The translations under genes and the position numbers were made by a program. Shown piece after piece: positions 35,750 through 43,694 of a DNA stretch of 59,512 nucleotides (position 1 is the first letter of the stretch; each line of letters opens with the position of its first letter). This stretch comes from an uncultured Clostridia bacterium. GTDB lineage: Bacteria; Bacillota; Clostridia; TANB77; CAG-508. The notes below the pieces were generated by a model. The model saw only the letters and a list, made by a program, of their open reading frames with translations. It did no database searches and was not told the origin of the DNA. The stretch is from the NCBI GenBank assembly GCA_944388705.1, contig CALXJU010000007.1, forward strand, positions 1 to 59,512. Reading direction: 5' to 3'.

Positions 35750-36238
35750 ATGTTAAGTATAATAGTAGCAAAAGCAAAAAATAATGTAATAGGGAAAAAC
35801 AATGAATTAATATGGAAATTACCAGAAGATTTAAAAAGATTTAAACAATTAACAACAGGACATACAATAATAATGGGAAGAAAAACATTTGAATCATTAG
35901 GAAGAGTTCTACCAAATAGAAAACATATAATATTCAGCCAGAATCCAGATTTTAAAGTTAATGATGAAAATGTAGAAATTGTACATTCAATGTTACAAAT
36001 TCAAGGATATATAGAAGATAAAGAAGAACATTTTGTAATAGGTGGTGCAATGATATATAATTTATTAATGCCATATGTTACAAAAATGTATGTAACACAG
36101 ATTGATAAAGAATTTGAAGGAGATGCATTTTTCCCTAGAATAGATGAAAATACATGGGAAGTAGTTGAAAAATCAGAAGTAATGGAAGATGAAAATAGTC
36201 ATCTAAAATACGAATATATTACATATAAAAGAAAATAA
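35750..36238 (+). CDS. folA: Dihydrofolate reductase
   Basis: 162 residues with all DHFR landmarks: SIIVAKAKNNVIGKNNELIW (N-terminal strand and Met20-type loop), KLPEDLKRFKQLT with the substrate-binding Asp/Glu position, IIMGRKTFESLGR, LPNRKHII, and FVIGGAMIYNLL. Reduces dihydrofolate with NADPH. SD AAAGGAAG. It is co-oriented and probably co-transcribed with thyA, a very common pair. Confidence 0.95.
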   Translation: MLSIIVAKAKNNVIGKNNELIWKLPEDLKRFKQLTTGHTIIMGRKTFESLGRVLPNRKHIIFSQNPDFKVNDENVEIVHSMLQIQGYIEDKEEHFVIGGAMIYNLLMPYVTKMYVTQIDKEFEGDAFFPRIDENTWEVVEKSEVMEDENSHLKYEYITYKRK

Positions 36239-36248
36239 AATTTAAAAA

Positions 36249-36292
36249 TTGGGTTAAACTATGAAAAAGGAGAATTCATATGTTTAACCCAA
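36249..36292 (+). promoter_or_regulatory. Inverted repeat enclosing the SD and start codon of the SPL-family gene
   Basis: TTGGGTTAAAC (36249-36259) is perfectly complementary to GTTTAACCCAA (36282-36292). The loop contains the SD AAAGGAG (36266-36272) and the ATG at 36280 borders the stem, which covers codons 1-5. It could be a translation-control hairpin or an operator. Confidence 0.6.
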
Positions 36293-37278
36293 AAGCTATT
36301 TATTACGAAAAAGAAATAATTAATTATCCATTAGGAAAACAATTAATGGAAAAATATAAAGAAACACCTAAAATAATAATTGATAATCATAACAATATAG
36401 AAGAAATGAGAAAAAAACAAAACTCAGAATTTGCAGATATGAAAAGAAATCTAATAATAGGTGTAAGGAAAACTCATAAATTTGTAGATAATCATAAAAC
36501 ATCAGATTATTTAGTACCATATACATCATCAGGTTGTACTGCAATGTGTATGTATTGTTATTTAGTATGTAATTACAATAAATGTGCATATTTAAGACTA
36601 TTTGTAAATAGAGAGCAAATGTTAGAAAAAATAATAAAAACAGCCGAAAAAAGTGAAAAAGAATTAACATTCGAAATAGGCAGTAATAGTGATTTAGTAT
36701 TAGAAAACACTATAACAGGTAATTTAAAATGGACAATAGAAAATTTTGCAGAAACTAAAAAAGGAAAACTAACATTACCAACTAAATTTGATATGGTAGA
36801 TGAATTATTAGATTTAAGACATAATAAAAAAGTGACTATTAGAATGAGTGTAAATCCTGAAGAAATAATAAATAAAGTAGAATTTGGAACATCTAGATTA
36901 AAAGGAAGGATAGATGCAATAAATAAATTAGCTGAAGCAGATTATCCAATTGGAATATTAATTGCACCAGTTATATTAGTTGAAAATTGGAAAGAACTAT
37001 ACACTGAATTAATACAAAGATTAAACTTGGAATTGTCAGAAAAAGTTAAAAATAATGCTTTTTTTGAGATTATATTTATGACATATAGTTTTGTTCATAC
37101 AAAAATAAATGAAGAAGCATTTCCAAATGCAATAAATTTATACAATAAAGATATAATGACTGGTAGAGGCAAAGGAAAATATGCTTATAAACAAGAGACT
37201 AGAAAAGAAGCGGAAATTTATATTAGAGAACAAATGGAAAAATATTTTCCAAAAAATAAGATTGAATATATTGTGTAA
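36280..37278 (+). CDS. Spore photoproduct lyase family radical SAM protein
   Basis: 332 residues. The radical-SAM site SGCTAMCMYCYLVCNY carries Cys86, Cys90 and Cys93 (CxxxCxxC). Family marks: KRNLIIGVRKTHKF, DYLVPYTSSGC, YLRLFVN, SVNPEEII, KLAEADYPIGILIAPVI. SPL repairs the UV spore photoproduct in spore DNA during germination. The B. subtilis catalytic Cys141 lies in FEAACTSD; the matching motif here is FEIGSNSD, with Ser135 at that place. So this may be a relative with altered chemistry. A strong terminator follows. Confidence 0.82.
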   Translation: MFNPKAIYYEKEIINYPLGKQLMEKYKETPKIIIDNHNNIEEMRKKQNSEFADMKRNLIIGVRKTHKFVDNHKTSDYLVPYTSSGCTAMCMYCYLVCNYNKCAYLRLFVNREQMLEKIIKTAEKSEKELTFEIGSNSDLVLENTITGNLKWTIENFAETKKGKLTLPTKFDMVDELLDLRHNKKVTIRMSVNPEEIINKVEFGTSRLKGRIDAINKLAEADYPIGILIAPVILVENWKELYTELIQRLNLELSEKVKNNAFFEIIFMTYSFVHTKINEEAFPNAINLYNKDIMTGRGKGKYAYKQETRKEAEIYIREQMEKYFPKNKIEYIV

Positions 37279-37284
37279 AGTAAT

Positions 37285-37320
37285 AAAAAGTCCTTAATTT
37301 GATTAATTAAGGACTTTTTC
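37285..37320 (+). terminator. Terminator after the SPL-family gene
   Basis: AAAAAGTCCTTAATT (37285-37299) pairs with AATTAAGGACTTTTT (37305-37319). A very stable 15-bp stem ending in T5. Confidence 0.9.
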
Positions 37321-37444
37321 GCATAAAAGTATACTATAGATTTATACAAAAATCAAGGGATTTGTAAATAATTGTCGAAAAAAGTAAAAATATAAAATCA
37401 ATTTAATAAATTTAGTAAAATCAATGAAATAGGGAAAAAAGTAA

Positions 37445-37467
37445 ATCCTTAATTAATCAAATTAAAG
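37445..37467 (-). repeat. Inverted copy of the terminator stem at 37290-37312
   Basis: The 23 bases at 37445-37467 match the reverse complement of the terminator core (TCCTTAATTAATCAAATTAA...) with one mismatch. The 250-bp gap 37279-37532 also holds a single Spo0A-box-like TGTCGAA (37373-37379) and the promoter of the ABC operon. Confidence 0.7.
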
Positions 37468-37478
37468 ATAAAAAATTA

Positions 37479-37507
37479 TTGATTTTTTTTAGTAAAAATA
37501 TTATAAT
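37479..37507 (+). promoter_or_regulatory. Putative sigma-A promoter for the ABC exporter
   Basis: TTGATT (37479-37484), 17-bp spacer, TATAAT (37502-37507), 25 bp before the ATG at 37533. Confidence 0.7.
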
Positions 37508-37532
37508 AGCGACAAGAAAGAGAGGGAATAAA

Positions 37533-38423
37533 ATGGGATTAAAAGTAGAAAAAGTAACCAAACATTTTGGAGAAAAATTAGCAGTAGATAATATTACTTT
37601 TGAAATGAGTAAACCTGGTGTATTTGGACTGCTTGGAACAAATGGAGCAGGAAAAACAACGACAATAAGAATGATGTTAGGAATGCTAAAAAAAGACTCT
37701 GGAGAAATAACATGGAATGGAAAACCTGTAGAAAGGAAAAATGTAAATTTTGGGTATTTACCAGAAGAAAGAGGAATATATCCAAAAACTAAAATATATG
37801 AGCAATTAATATATTTTGCGGAATTAAAAGGATTAAAAAAAGAAGAAGCATGTAAAGAAATTGATTACTGGATGGGAAGACTAAAAGTAGAAGAATACAA
37901 AAATATGTTAGCAGAAAAATTATCAAAAGGAAATCAACAAAAAGTACAATTTATAACAGCAATATTACATAATCCTGAATTAATAGTATTAGATGAACCA
38001 TTTAGTGGATTAGACCCAGTAAATTCAGAATTATTAAAAGGAGTTATATTAGAACTAGTAGAAAAAGGAAAATATATAATAATGTCAAGCCATCAGATGT
38101 CATCAATAGAAGAATTTTGTAGTGATGTTGTAATAATAAATAGAGGAAAAACTGTATTAAAAGGAAACTTAAAAGAAATCAAAGACTCATATCCTGCAAA
38201 AAAACTAGAAATAAGTGTAAAACAAGATATAACAAATGAAATACAAGAAGCAGGAATGCAAATAGAGAAAAATATAGATAACAATTATGAAATAACAATA
38301 CAAAACGAAGACCAAGCACATAAATTAATGAAAAAATTAGTAGAAAAAGGAATTTTAATAAATAAATTTGAATTAAAGAAACCTAGTCTAAATGATATTT
38401 TCATAGAAAAGGTAGGTGAGTAA
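37533..38423 (+). CDS. ABC transporter ATP-binding protein (NatA/YhaQ-like)
   Basis: 296 residues from the ATG at 37533 (SD GAGAGGG); the frame is open upstream, but that stretch is the promoter. Nucleotide-binding domain with Walker A GTNGAGKTTT (about 36-45), the signature LSKGNQQKVQ, Walker B LIVLDEPFSGLDP and H-loop SSHQ, followed by a C-terminal DUF4162-type extension (about 215-296). The partner permease follows with a 1-bp gap. NatAB and YhaQP systems export Na+ or unknown, often toxic, compounds. Downstream LiaF/LiaG-like genes suggest an envelope-stress role, as inference. Confidence 0.9.
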   Translation: MGLKVEKVTKHFGEKLAVDNITFEMSKPGVFGLLGTNGAGKTTTIRMMLGMLKKDSGEITWNGKPVERKNVNFGYLPEERGIYPKTKIYEQLIYFAELKGLKKEEACKEIDYWMGRLKVEEYKNMLAEKLSKGNQQKVQFITAILHNPELIVLDEPFSGLDPVNSELLKGVILELVEKGKYIIMSSHQMSSIEEFCSDVVIINRGKTVLKGNLKEIKDSYPAKKLEISVKQDITNEIQEAGMQIEKNIDNNYEITIQNEDQAHKLMKKLVEKGILINKFELKKPSLNDIFIEKVGE

Positions 38424-38424
38424 A

Positions 38425-39675
38425 ATGAGAGATTTATTTATAGTTGCAAAATTCACAATAAAAGATATGGTAAAAAGAAAATCATTTATTATATCAAATT
38501 TAATAATATTAGGAATAATAGTTTTATTATTTAATGTGCCAAATTTATTAAATTTAATAAATGGAGACAATACAACAACAGGAGAAGAATATAGTACTAA
38601 TATATTAATTGTAGATACAGAAAATATATTTGAAGGGACACTTGAACAAATAAATAATATGGAATTAGGATATAATGTGCAAGTTTCAAATACAGAAGTA
38701 CCTTTTGAAGAAATAAAACAAAAAATAGAAAATAGCGAAATAGATGATGCAGTAGTAGTAACAGAGAATAATGGACAAATAAATTTAGAATATATTGTAG
38801 AAAGTTTAGCAATGATAACAGAAATGCCTGAACAATTAGTAAATGCAATAACAACAGTATATAGTAATTTACAAATATCAAAATTAGGTTTAACAGCAGA
38901 ACAAATACAAAGATTAACACCAAACTTTAATTTTGAAATGAAACAAACATCTGAAGAAGAAGTTCAAGGAAATCAATTTGCAATGATGTTAATGTCACTT
39001 GTACTATTTTATGCAATATACTTCTGTGCATATCAAGTATCAAGTTCAATAACAACAGAAAAAACTTCAAAAATAATAGAAACTTTAGTAACATCAACAA
39101 CACCTAGAATAATAGTATTAGGAAAAACAATAGGAATAGGAATTGTAGGACTTATACAAATTGCTGCAATAATAGCAACAGCATTAATTTCAAATGCATT
39201 ATTCTTAGAAGAAGGAATGTTAGATGGAATAGTAGATTTTAGTAATATAACACCATATTTAGGTGTAGTAACCTTATTATATTTTATTTTAGGTTATGCA
39301 GTATATGCATTATTATATGCATTAACTGGTTCAACAGTTAGTAAACCAGAAGATGTACAATCAGCAAATGGACCAATTGCAATTGTGGCTGTTATAGGAT
39401 TTTATTTAGCATATTTTACAATGATGAATCCAACAAGTGACCTAAATCAATTAGCAGCAATGTTACCAATTTCATCACCATTCTGTATGCCTTTTAGAGT
39501 AATGATGGGAATTGCTTCAATACAAGATGTATTAATATCTTTAGGAATATTAGTGGTTACAATAATTGTTATTGCACATATTTCTATAAAGATATATTCA
39601 CAAGCAATATTAAATACAGGAAGTAGAACAAGTTTAAAAGAAATGCTTAATATGTATAAAAATAAAAATGTTTAA
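38425..39675 (+). CDS. ABC transporter permease (NatB/YhaP-like, ABC-2 type)
   Basis: 416 residues from the ATG at 38425; GTG at 38416 is possible but lies in the SD AGGTGAG. One membrane helix near the N-terminus (about 20-36), a large extracytoplasmic loop (40-180) with the QINLEYIVES region, then five or six helices in the C-terminal half (FAMMLMSLVLFYAIYFCAYQ, IGIGIVGLIQIAAIIATALI, and others), the ABC2_membrane_3 layout. The conserved TSKIIETLVTSTTPR motif, next to the coupling helix, is present. Its stop codon coincides with the first base of structured element B. Confidence 0.9.
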   Translation: MRDLFIVAKFTIKDMVKRKSFIISNLIILGIIVLLFNVPNLLNLINGDNTTTGEEYSTNILIVDTENIFEGTLEQINNMELGYNVQVSNTEVPFEEIKQKIENSEIDDAVVVTENNGQINLEYIVESLAMITEMPEQLVNAITTVYSNLQISKLGLTAEQIQRLTPNFNFEMKQTSEEEVQGNQFAMMLMSLVLFYAIYFCAYQVSSSITTEKTSKIIETLVTSTTPRIIVLGKTIGIGIVGLIQIAAIIATALISNALFLEEGMLDGIVDFSNITPYLGVVTLLYFILGYAVYALLYALTGSTVSKPEDVQSANGPIAIVAVIGFYLAYFTMMNPTSDLNQLAAMLPISSPFCMPFRVMMGIASIQDVLISLGILVVTIIVIAHISIKIYSQAILNTGSRTSLKEMLNMYKNKNV

Positions 39676-39780
39676 TATTTAAAACTTTATATATTAATAT
39701 CTCATAAGCAAAAACATAGCTATGGTCTTCGTCAGGGGTCTTTGCTTTATTCGATATTAATATATAGAAGTTTTAAATAT
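39675..39780 (+). other. Structured element B: 27-bp stem with the conserved core of element A
   Basis: P1 pairs 39675-39701 with 39753-39780, 27 bp with one bulged base. P2 pairs AAGCAAA (39706-39712) with TTTGCTT (39741-39747). P3 is formed by C-TATGG and TCA-GG around a TCTTCG loop (39720-39736). The core ACATAGCTATGGTCTTCGTCAGG matches element A (TCATGCCATGGTTTTCGTACCAGG) at most places, whereas P1 and P2 are unrelated in sequence. It lies between the ABC permease and the LiaF-like gene. Confidence 0.6.
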
Positions 39781-39794
39781 AAGAAAGGATTTAT

Positions 39795-40469
39795 ATGAAA
39801 AAAATAGGTAGTTTAATTTGGGGAATATTATTTATAATAGTTGGTCTTATATTTGGTTTAAATGCAATGGGAATAACAGATATCAACATATTTTTTAGAG
39901 GATGGTGGACATTATTTATAATAATTCCAAGTTTAATAGGAGTAATAAAAGAAAGTTATAAAGTAGGAAATTATATATGGCTATTAATAGGTATAGTATT
40001 ATTATTATCTGCACAAGGAATAATAAATTTTAGTACAATATGGAAATTAGCAATACCAACAATACTAGTAATAATAGGATTGTCAATTATATTTAAAGAT
40101 GTAGTAGGTTCAAAAATAAATGCTCAAATAAAAGAATTAAATAAAAAAGGAAAAACAGAATATTATGCAACATTTTCAGGGGAAGAATTAACTTTTACAG
40201 GAAGTGAATTTAAAGGAGCAAGTTTAAATGCAATATTTGGAGGAATAGATATAAACTTAAAAGATACAGTAATAGAAGAAGATATAGTAATAAATTCAAC
40301 AGCAGTATTTGGAGGAGTTGATATTTTAGTTCCAAACAATGTAAATGTAAAAGTTAAATCAAGTTCAATATTTGGAGGAACAAATAATAAAATGACAGAA
40401 AATAAAGAAAATGTTCCAACAATATATGTAAAAGCATTTAATTTATTTGGTGGAACTGAAATAAGATAG
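39795..40469 (+). CDS. LiaF-like membrane protein
   Basis: 224 residues. The N-terminal half has four hydrophobic segments (about 5-25, 33-50, 58-75, 82-98; LIWGILFIIVGLIFGLNAMG first). The C-terminal half (about 130-224) is a LiaF-C/DUF2154-like beta solenoid with repeated FGG turns: NAIFGGIDINL, TAVFGGVDILVP, SSIFGGTNN and NLFGGTEI. LiaF-type proteins sense or tune envelope stress with LiaRS, but no two-component genes are seen nearby. SD AAAGGA. It is followed by a DUF4097 gene, resembling the liaF-liaG pairing. Confidence 0.8.
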   Translation: MKKIGSLIWGILFIIVGLIFGLNAMGITDINIFFRGWWTLFIIIPSLIGVIKESYKVGNYIWLLIGIVLLLSAQGIINFSTIWKLAIPTILVIIGLSIIFKDVVGSKINAQIKELNKKGKTEYYATFSGEELTFTGSEFKGASLNAIFGGIDINLKDTVIEEDIVINSTAVFGGVDILVPNNVNVKVKSSSIFGGTNNKMTENKENVPTIYVKAFNLFGGTEIR

Positions 40470-40479
40470 AGAGGTTAAT

Positions 40480-41298
40480 ATGAAAGAATTTCAAAAAATA
40501 ATAAAATATGTTGCAATAGCATTTGGTATATATTTGGCAATAACAATTATAAGTATTATAGTTGGAGTAATAGGAGCAATTTTTACAGGAATATATGGAG
40601 TGCAAATGATTACAGAACAAACAAGTATTGAAAGAATAGATGAAGAATTAATATTTTCTGAAATTTCAAAACTAGAAGTAGAGGCAAAAGCTACAAATTT
40701 ATATATAAGAACAGAAGGTGAAGAATTCAAAGTTGAAACATATCAAGTGCCAGATACAACTAAGATTGAAAATAAAGAAGGAAAATTAATAATAAAAGAC
40801 ACTAAAGTATTTTCATACAAAAATGAAAGTAGTATAATAATATATCTTCCTGAAAACACAAAATTGGAAGAAATTGATTTAGATATTGGAGCAGGAAGAG
40901 TAAGTATAGAAAAACTAGATGTAAAAGATGCAAATTTTGATTTCGGTGCTGGAAGTGTAGAAATAAAAAACATGAAATCAGATAAATCTGATATAGAATG
41001 TGGAGCAGGTCAAGTAAAAATTACTGATTCAGAATTGACAAATACTGATTTAGATACAGGTGTTGGAAAATTAGAATTTACAGGATACATAAAGGGAAAT
41101 TCACAAGTAAATTGTGGAATAGGTGAAGTAATTCTAAATTTAGAAGGAGGAAAAGAAATATATTCAATAAGGGCTGAAAAAGGTATAGGAGATATAAAAA
41201 TAAATGATGAATCAGTATCAAATGAATCTACTACTGGTACAGGAGAAAATAGAATTTCTGTTGAAGGTGGAATTGGAAATATTAAAATAAAAATGTAA
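40480..41298 (+). CDS. LiaG-like DUF4097 membrane protein
   Basis: 272 residues. One membrane helix near the N-terminus (about 10-38) and an extracytoplasmic beta-helix of repeated units: LDIGAGRVSIEKL, FDFGAGSVEIKNM, IECGAGQVKITDS, LDTGVGKLEFTGY, VNCGIGEVILNL and VEGGIGNIKIKM. The G-A/I-G-x-[IV] ladder is the DUF4097 (adhesin-like) fold, as in B. subtilis LiaG. It starts 10 bp after the LiaF-like gene with SD GAGAGG, so the two are co-transcribed. Confidence 0.8.
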   Translation: MKEFQKIIKYVAIAFGIYLAITIISIIVGVIGAIFTGIYGVQMITEQTSIERIDEELIFSEISKLEVEAKATNLYIRTEGEEFKVETYQVPDTTKIENKEGKLIIKDTKVFSYKNESSIIIYLPENTKLEEIDLDIGAGRVSIEKLDVKDANFDFGAGSVEIKNMKSDKSDIECGAGQVKITDSELTNTDLDTGVGKLEFTGYIKGNSQVNCGIGEVILNLEGGKEIYSIRAEKGIGDIKINDESVSNESTTGTGENRISVEGGIGNIKIKM

Positions 41299-41307
41299 TA
41301 AAATTAG

Positions 41308-41357
41308 AAAAACCCCCATATACATTAATAAATAAAAATGTAGAGGAGGTTTTTTTG
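41308..41357 (+). promoter_or_regulatory. Terminator-like hairpin that contains the sipL SD
   Basis: AAAAACC (41308-41314) can pair with GGTTTTT (41348-41354) and TACATT (41321-41326) with AATGTA (41337-41342), with CC/GG pairs between. The SD AGGAGG (41344-41349) is in the 3' arm and T6 follows. It looks like a terminator of the LiaFG genes that also hides the next SD. Confidence 0.6.
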
Positions 41358-42923
41358 ATGGATATAAATATAACAAAAGAAGCTTTAAATGTAAATAAAG
41401 TTGTATGTGAAAAGAAAGAATTAATTGATGTACAAGGTGATATGATTGTACCTGATTCAAAGCCAGACATATTAAATACAATTAGTACAAGTGGAAATGT
41501 ATGTATATATAAAAAAGAAGTTATGGATGGTAAATTAAGAATTGATGGAAATATATTAACATATATTATGTATTTAGCAGATGGAAGTAATGATAATATA
41601 AGAGGATTAAATACAGGATTAGATTTTTCTGAAACAATTAATGTGCCAGAATTGTTGACTGGAATGAATGTAGAATTAAATACATCAATTAAAATGATAG
41701 AATGTAAAGTATTAAATGGAAGAAAAATAGGAATAAAAGGTACTATTGAAATAAATATGAAAGTATATTCAAAAGAAACAATAGATATTATAACAAATTT
41801 AAATGATGATAATATACAAACATTAAATCAGAACATGAAAATAAATTCATTATTAGGAGATGGAAGTACAAAATCATTTGTAAAAGAAAATATATCAATA
41901 CCAAATACAGATAATCTAGTAGAAATTTTACAAGTAAAAACAGGTTTAGTAGATAAAGATATAAAAATTAGTTATAATAAAGTTTTAGCTAAATCAGAAG
42001 TAGAAATAAAAATGGTATATCTGACAGAAGATGGCAGAATTTGTAATACTCAAGCAAGAGTACCTTTAGTAGGATTTATAGATATTCAAAATGTAAAAGA
42101 AGAGAATATATGTGAGACTTCTTATATGGTTAAAAACATGATAATAAAACCAAATACTGTAGAAGAACATTCAGTATATATTGAAATTGAAGTTGAGATA
42201 TCATGTATGACTTATGAAGAAAAAGAAATCAAAATCTTACAAGATATGTATTGCCCTGGCGAAAAAATGGATTTTGAAAAAAATATGATTAATACAATTA
42301 CAAATAAACAATGTAAAAGAAATTTATGTAATATAAGAGAAAAAGTAAATGTTCCAGAATTGGAAAATGGAAATATAATTGATGTAGAAATAAATCCAAT
42401 TATAAACAAAGAAAATCGATTAAATGGAAGAATTATGTATGAAGGAGAATTAGAATTAAACTTTATATTTACTGATAATTCATCAGTAGGAATAAATACA
42501 AAAAAGGTAAGTATTGCATTTGAACAATCAATAGATGATATTACAAATATGGAAAATTGCAAAATTGATACTCAAATTGAAATTAATTCACAAGAATTTA
42601 CAAATCAATCAGGAGTAGTAAGTGTAAATATAGATTTAAGTTTTGAAACTAATATATATAGAAATTCAGCAATTCCTGTAATCAGTAACATAACAATGGA
42701 AGAGGAGGAAAATCAAGAAGATTATAGTGTAATAATATATGTAGTTAAAAGTGGTGATACTTTATGGAAAATTGCTAAAAGATTTGGAAGTACAGTTGAT
42801 GATATAGTAAGAGTAAATGGAATGGAAAGGCCAGATAAAATAAATGTAGGAGAAAAAATTTATATTCCTAAATTTGTATTAAATAGAGCAAAAGAGCCAA
42901 TAACAATTTCTCAAAATGTATAA
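41358..42923 (+). CDS. sipL: SipL-like DUF3794/LysM spore-coat morphogenesis protein
   Basis: 521 residues from the ATG at 41358. Repeated DUF3794 (SPOCS) domains make up most of the protein: KKELIDVQGDMIVPDSKPDIL near 20-40, VEILQVKTGLVDKDIKI and IDVEINPIINKENRLNG later. A C-terminal LysM domain (about 459-505) has VVKSGDTLWKIAKRFGST and INVGEKIYIP. C. difficile SipL has this same layout and binds SpoIVA to attach the coat around the forespore. SD GAGGAGG, hidden in a hairpin. yunB overlaps its 3' end by 8 bp. Confidence 0.88.
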   Translation: MDINITKEALNVNKVVCEKKELIDVQGDMIVPDSKPDILNTISTSGNVCIYKKEVMDGKLRIDGNILTYIMYLADGSNDNIRGLNTGLDFSETINVPELLTGMNVELNTSIKMIECKVLNGRKIGIKGTIEINMKVYSKETIDIITNLNDDNIQTLNQNMKINSLLGDGSTKSFVKENISIPNTDNLVEILQVKTGLVDKDIKISYNKVLAKSEVEIKMVYLTEDGRICNTQARVPLVGFIDIQNVKEENICETSYMVKNMIIKPNTVEEHSVYIEIEVEISCMTYEEKEIKILQDMYCPGEKMDFEKNMINTITNKQCKRNLCNIREKVNVPELENGNIIDVEINPIINKENRLNGRIMYEGELELNFIFTDNSSVGINTKKVSIAFEQSIDDITNMENCKIDTQIEINSQEFTNQSGVVSVNIDLSFETNIYRNSAIPVISNITMEEEENQEDYSVIIYVVKSGDTLWKIAKRFGSTVDDIVRVNGMERPDKINVGEKIYIPKFVLNRAKEPITISQNV

Positions 42924-43620
42924 AATATATTCAAGAAAAAGATTTTTAATAAAGCCTTTTTTTAAGAAACCGCATTTTAGACCTAAAAGTAAAGCTTTTA
43001 AAATTTGTGTAATTATAATGGTAATTATTATAATTATCAAACTTGTTTTAAATTATATAGAACCTGTTTTCGAAACTATGTGTGAAGAAAATGCTAAATC
43101 TATTGCAACTATTATAACAAATCAACAGTCAACTATTATTATGAATAATTACCAATATGAGCAATTATATTCTATAGAAAAAGATGATAATGGTGATATT
43201 GTTATTATTAAAGCTAATGTTGTTCCAATAAATAATATGTTGTCAGATTTAGCAGAAAATATACAAAATGAATTTAATAATTTAGAAAGAACTACTGTAG
43301 ATGTCCCTCTTGGTAGTTTAGCAGGAAATTATATTTTAGCAGGGTTAGGTCCTAATATACCTATTCAAGTTGCGATAATGGGAAATATAGATACTGACAT
43401 GAAAAGTGAATTTATTGAACAAGGAATTAATCAAACTCTTCATAGAATTTATGCTGTTGTTACATGTAAAATGAAAATTTTAACACCTATTAAAAATTTT
43501 GAAAGAGAAGTTACAAATCAAGTTATGATTGCAGAACATGTTATTCTTGGAGATATTCCTGATTCATATTATAATTTGAATGGTATTAACACAGAAGACA
43601 CATTAAACGTGCTAGAATAA
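42916..43620 (+). CDS. yunB: Sporulation protein YunB
   Basis: 234 residues. A basic N-terminus (RKRFLIKPFFKKPHFRPKSK) precedes one membrane helix (about 28-46). The outer domain has family marks: AKSIATIITNQ, VVPINNMLSDLAENI, VDVPLGSLAGNYILAGLGPNIPI and NQTLHRIYAVVTCKMKILTP. YunB is a sigma-E-controlled sporulation protein of unknown mechanism. Codons ending in T are more frequent than in sipL, although the two overlap. It is probably translationally coupled to sipL. Confidence 0.9.
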   Translation: MYKIYSRKRFLIKPFFKKPHFRPKSKAFKICVIIMVIIIIIKLVLNYIEPVFETMCEENAKSIATIITNQQSTIIMNNYQYEQLYSIEKDDNGDIVIIKANVVPINNMLSDLAENIQNEFNNLERTTVDVPLGSLAGNYILAGLGPNIPIQVAIMGNIDTDMKSEFIEQGINQTLHRIYAVVTCKMKILTPIKNFEREVTNQVMIAEHVILGDIPDSYYNLNGINTEDTLNVLE

Positions 43621-43636
43621 TATTTACATAAATATA

Positions 43637-43665
43637 TTGACTTTTTTGAATATTTGTTATAAAAT
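43637..43665 (+). promoter_or_regulatory. Putative sigma-A promoter for the 43695 gene
   Basis: TTGACT (43637-43642), 17-bp spacer, TAAAAT (43660-43665), then AAGGAGG and the start. Confidence 0.7.
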
Positions 43666-43694
43666 ATTTAAAAAATTTAAGGAGGTACCAGTGT

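Noticed and set aside
37373..37379. Single TGTCGAA (Spo0A box-like) upstream of the ABC exporter
   Set aside because: Single 7-mer about 100 bp from the promoter; expected by chance and not counted as a site.
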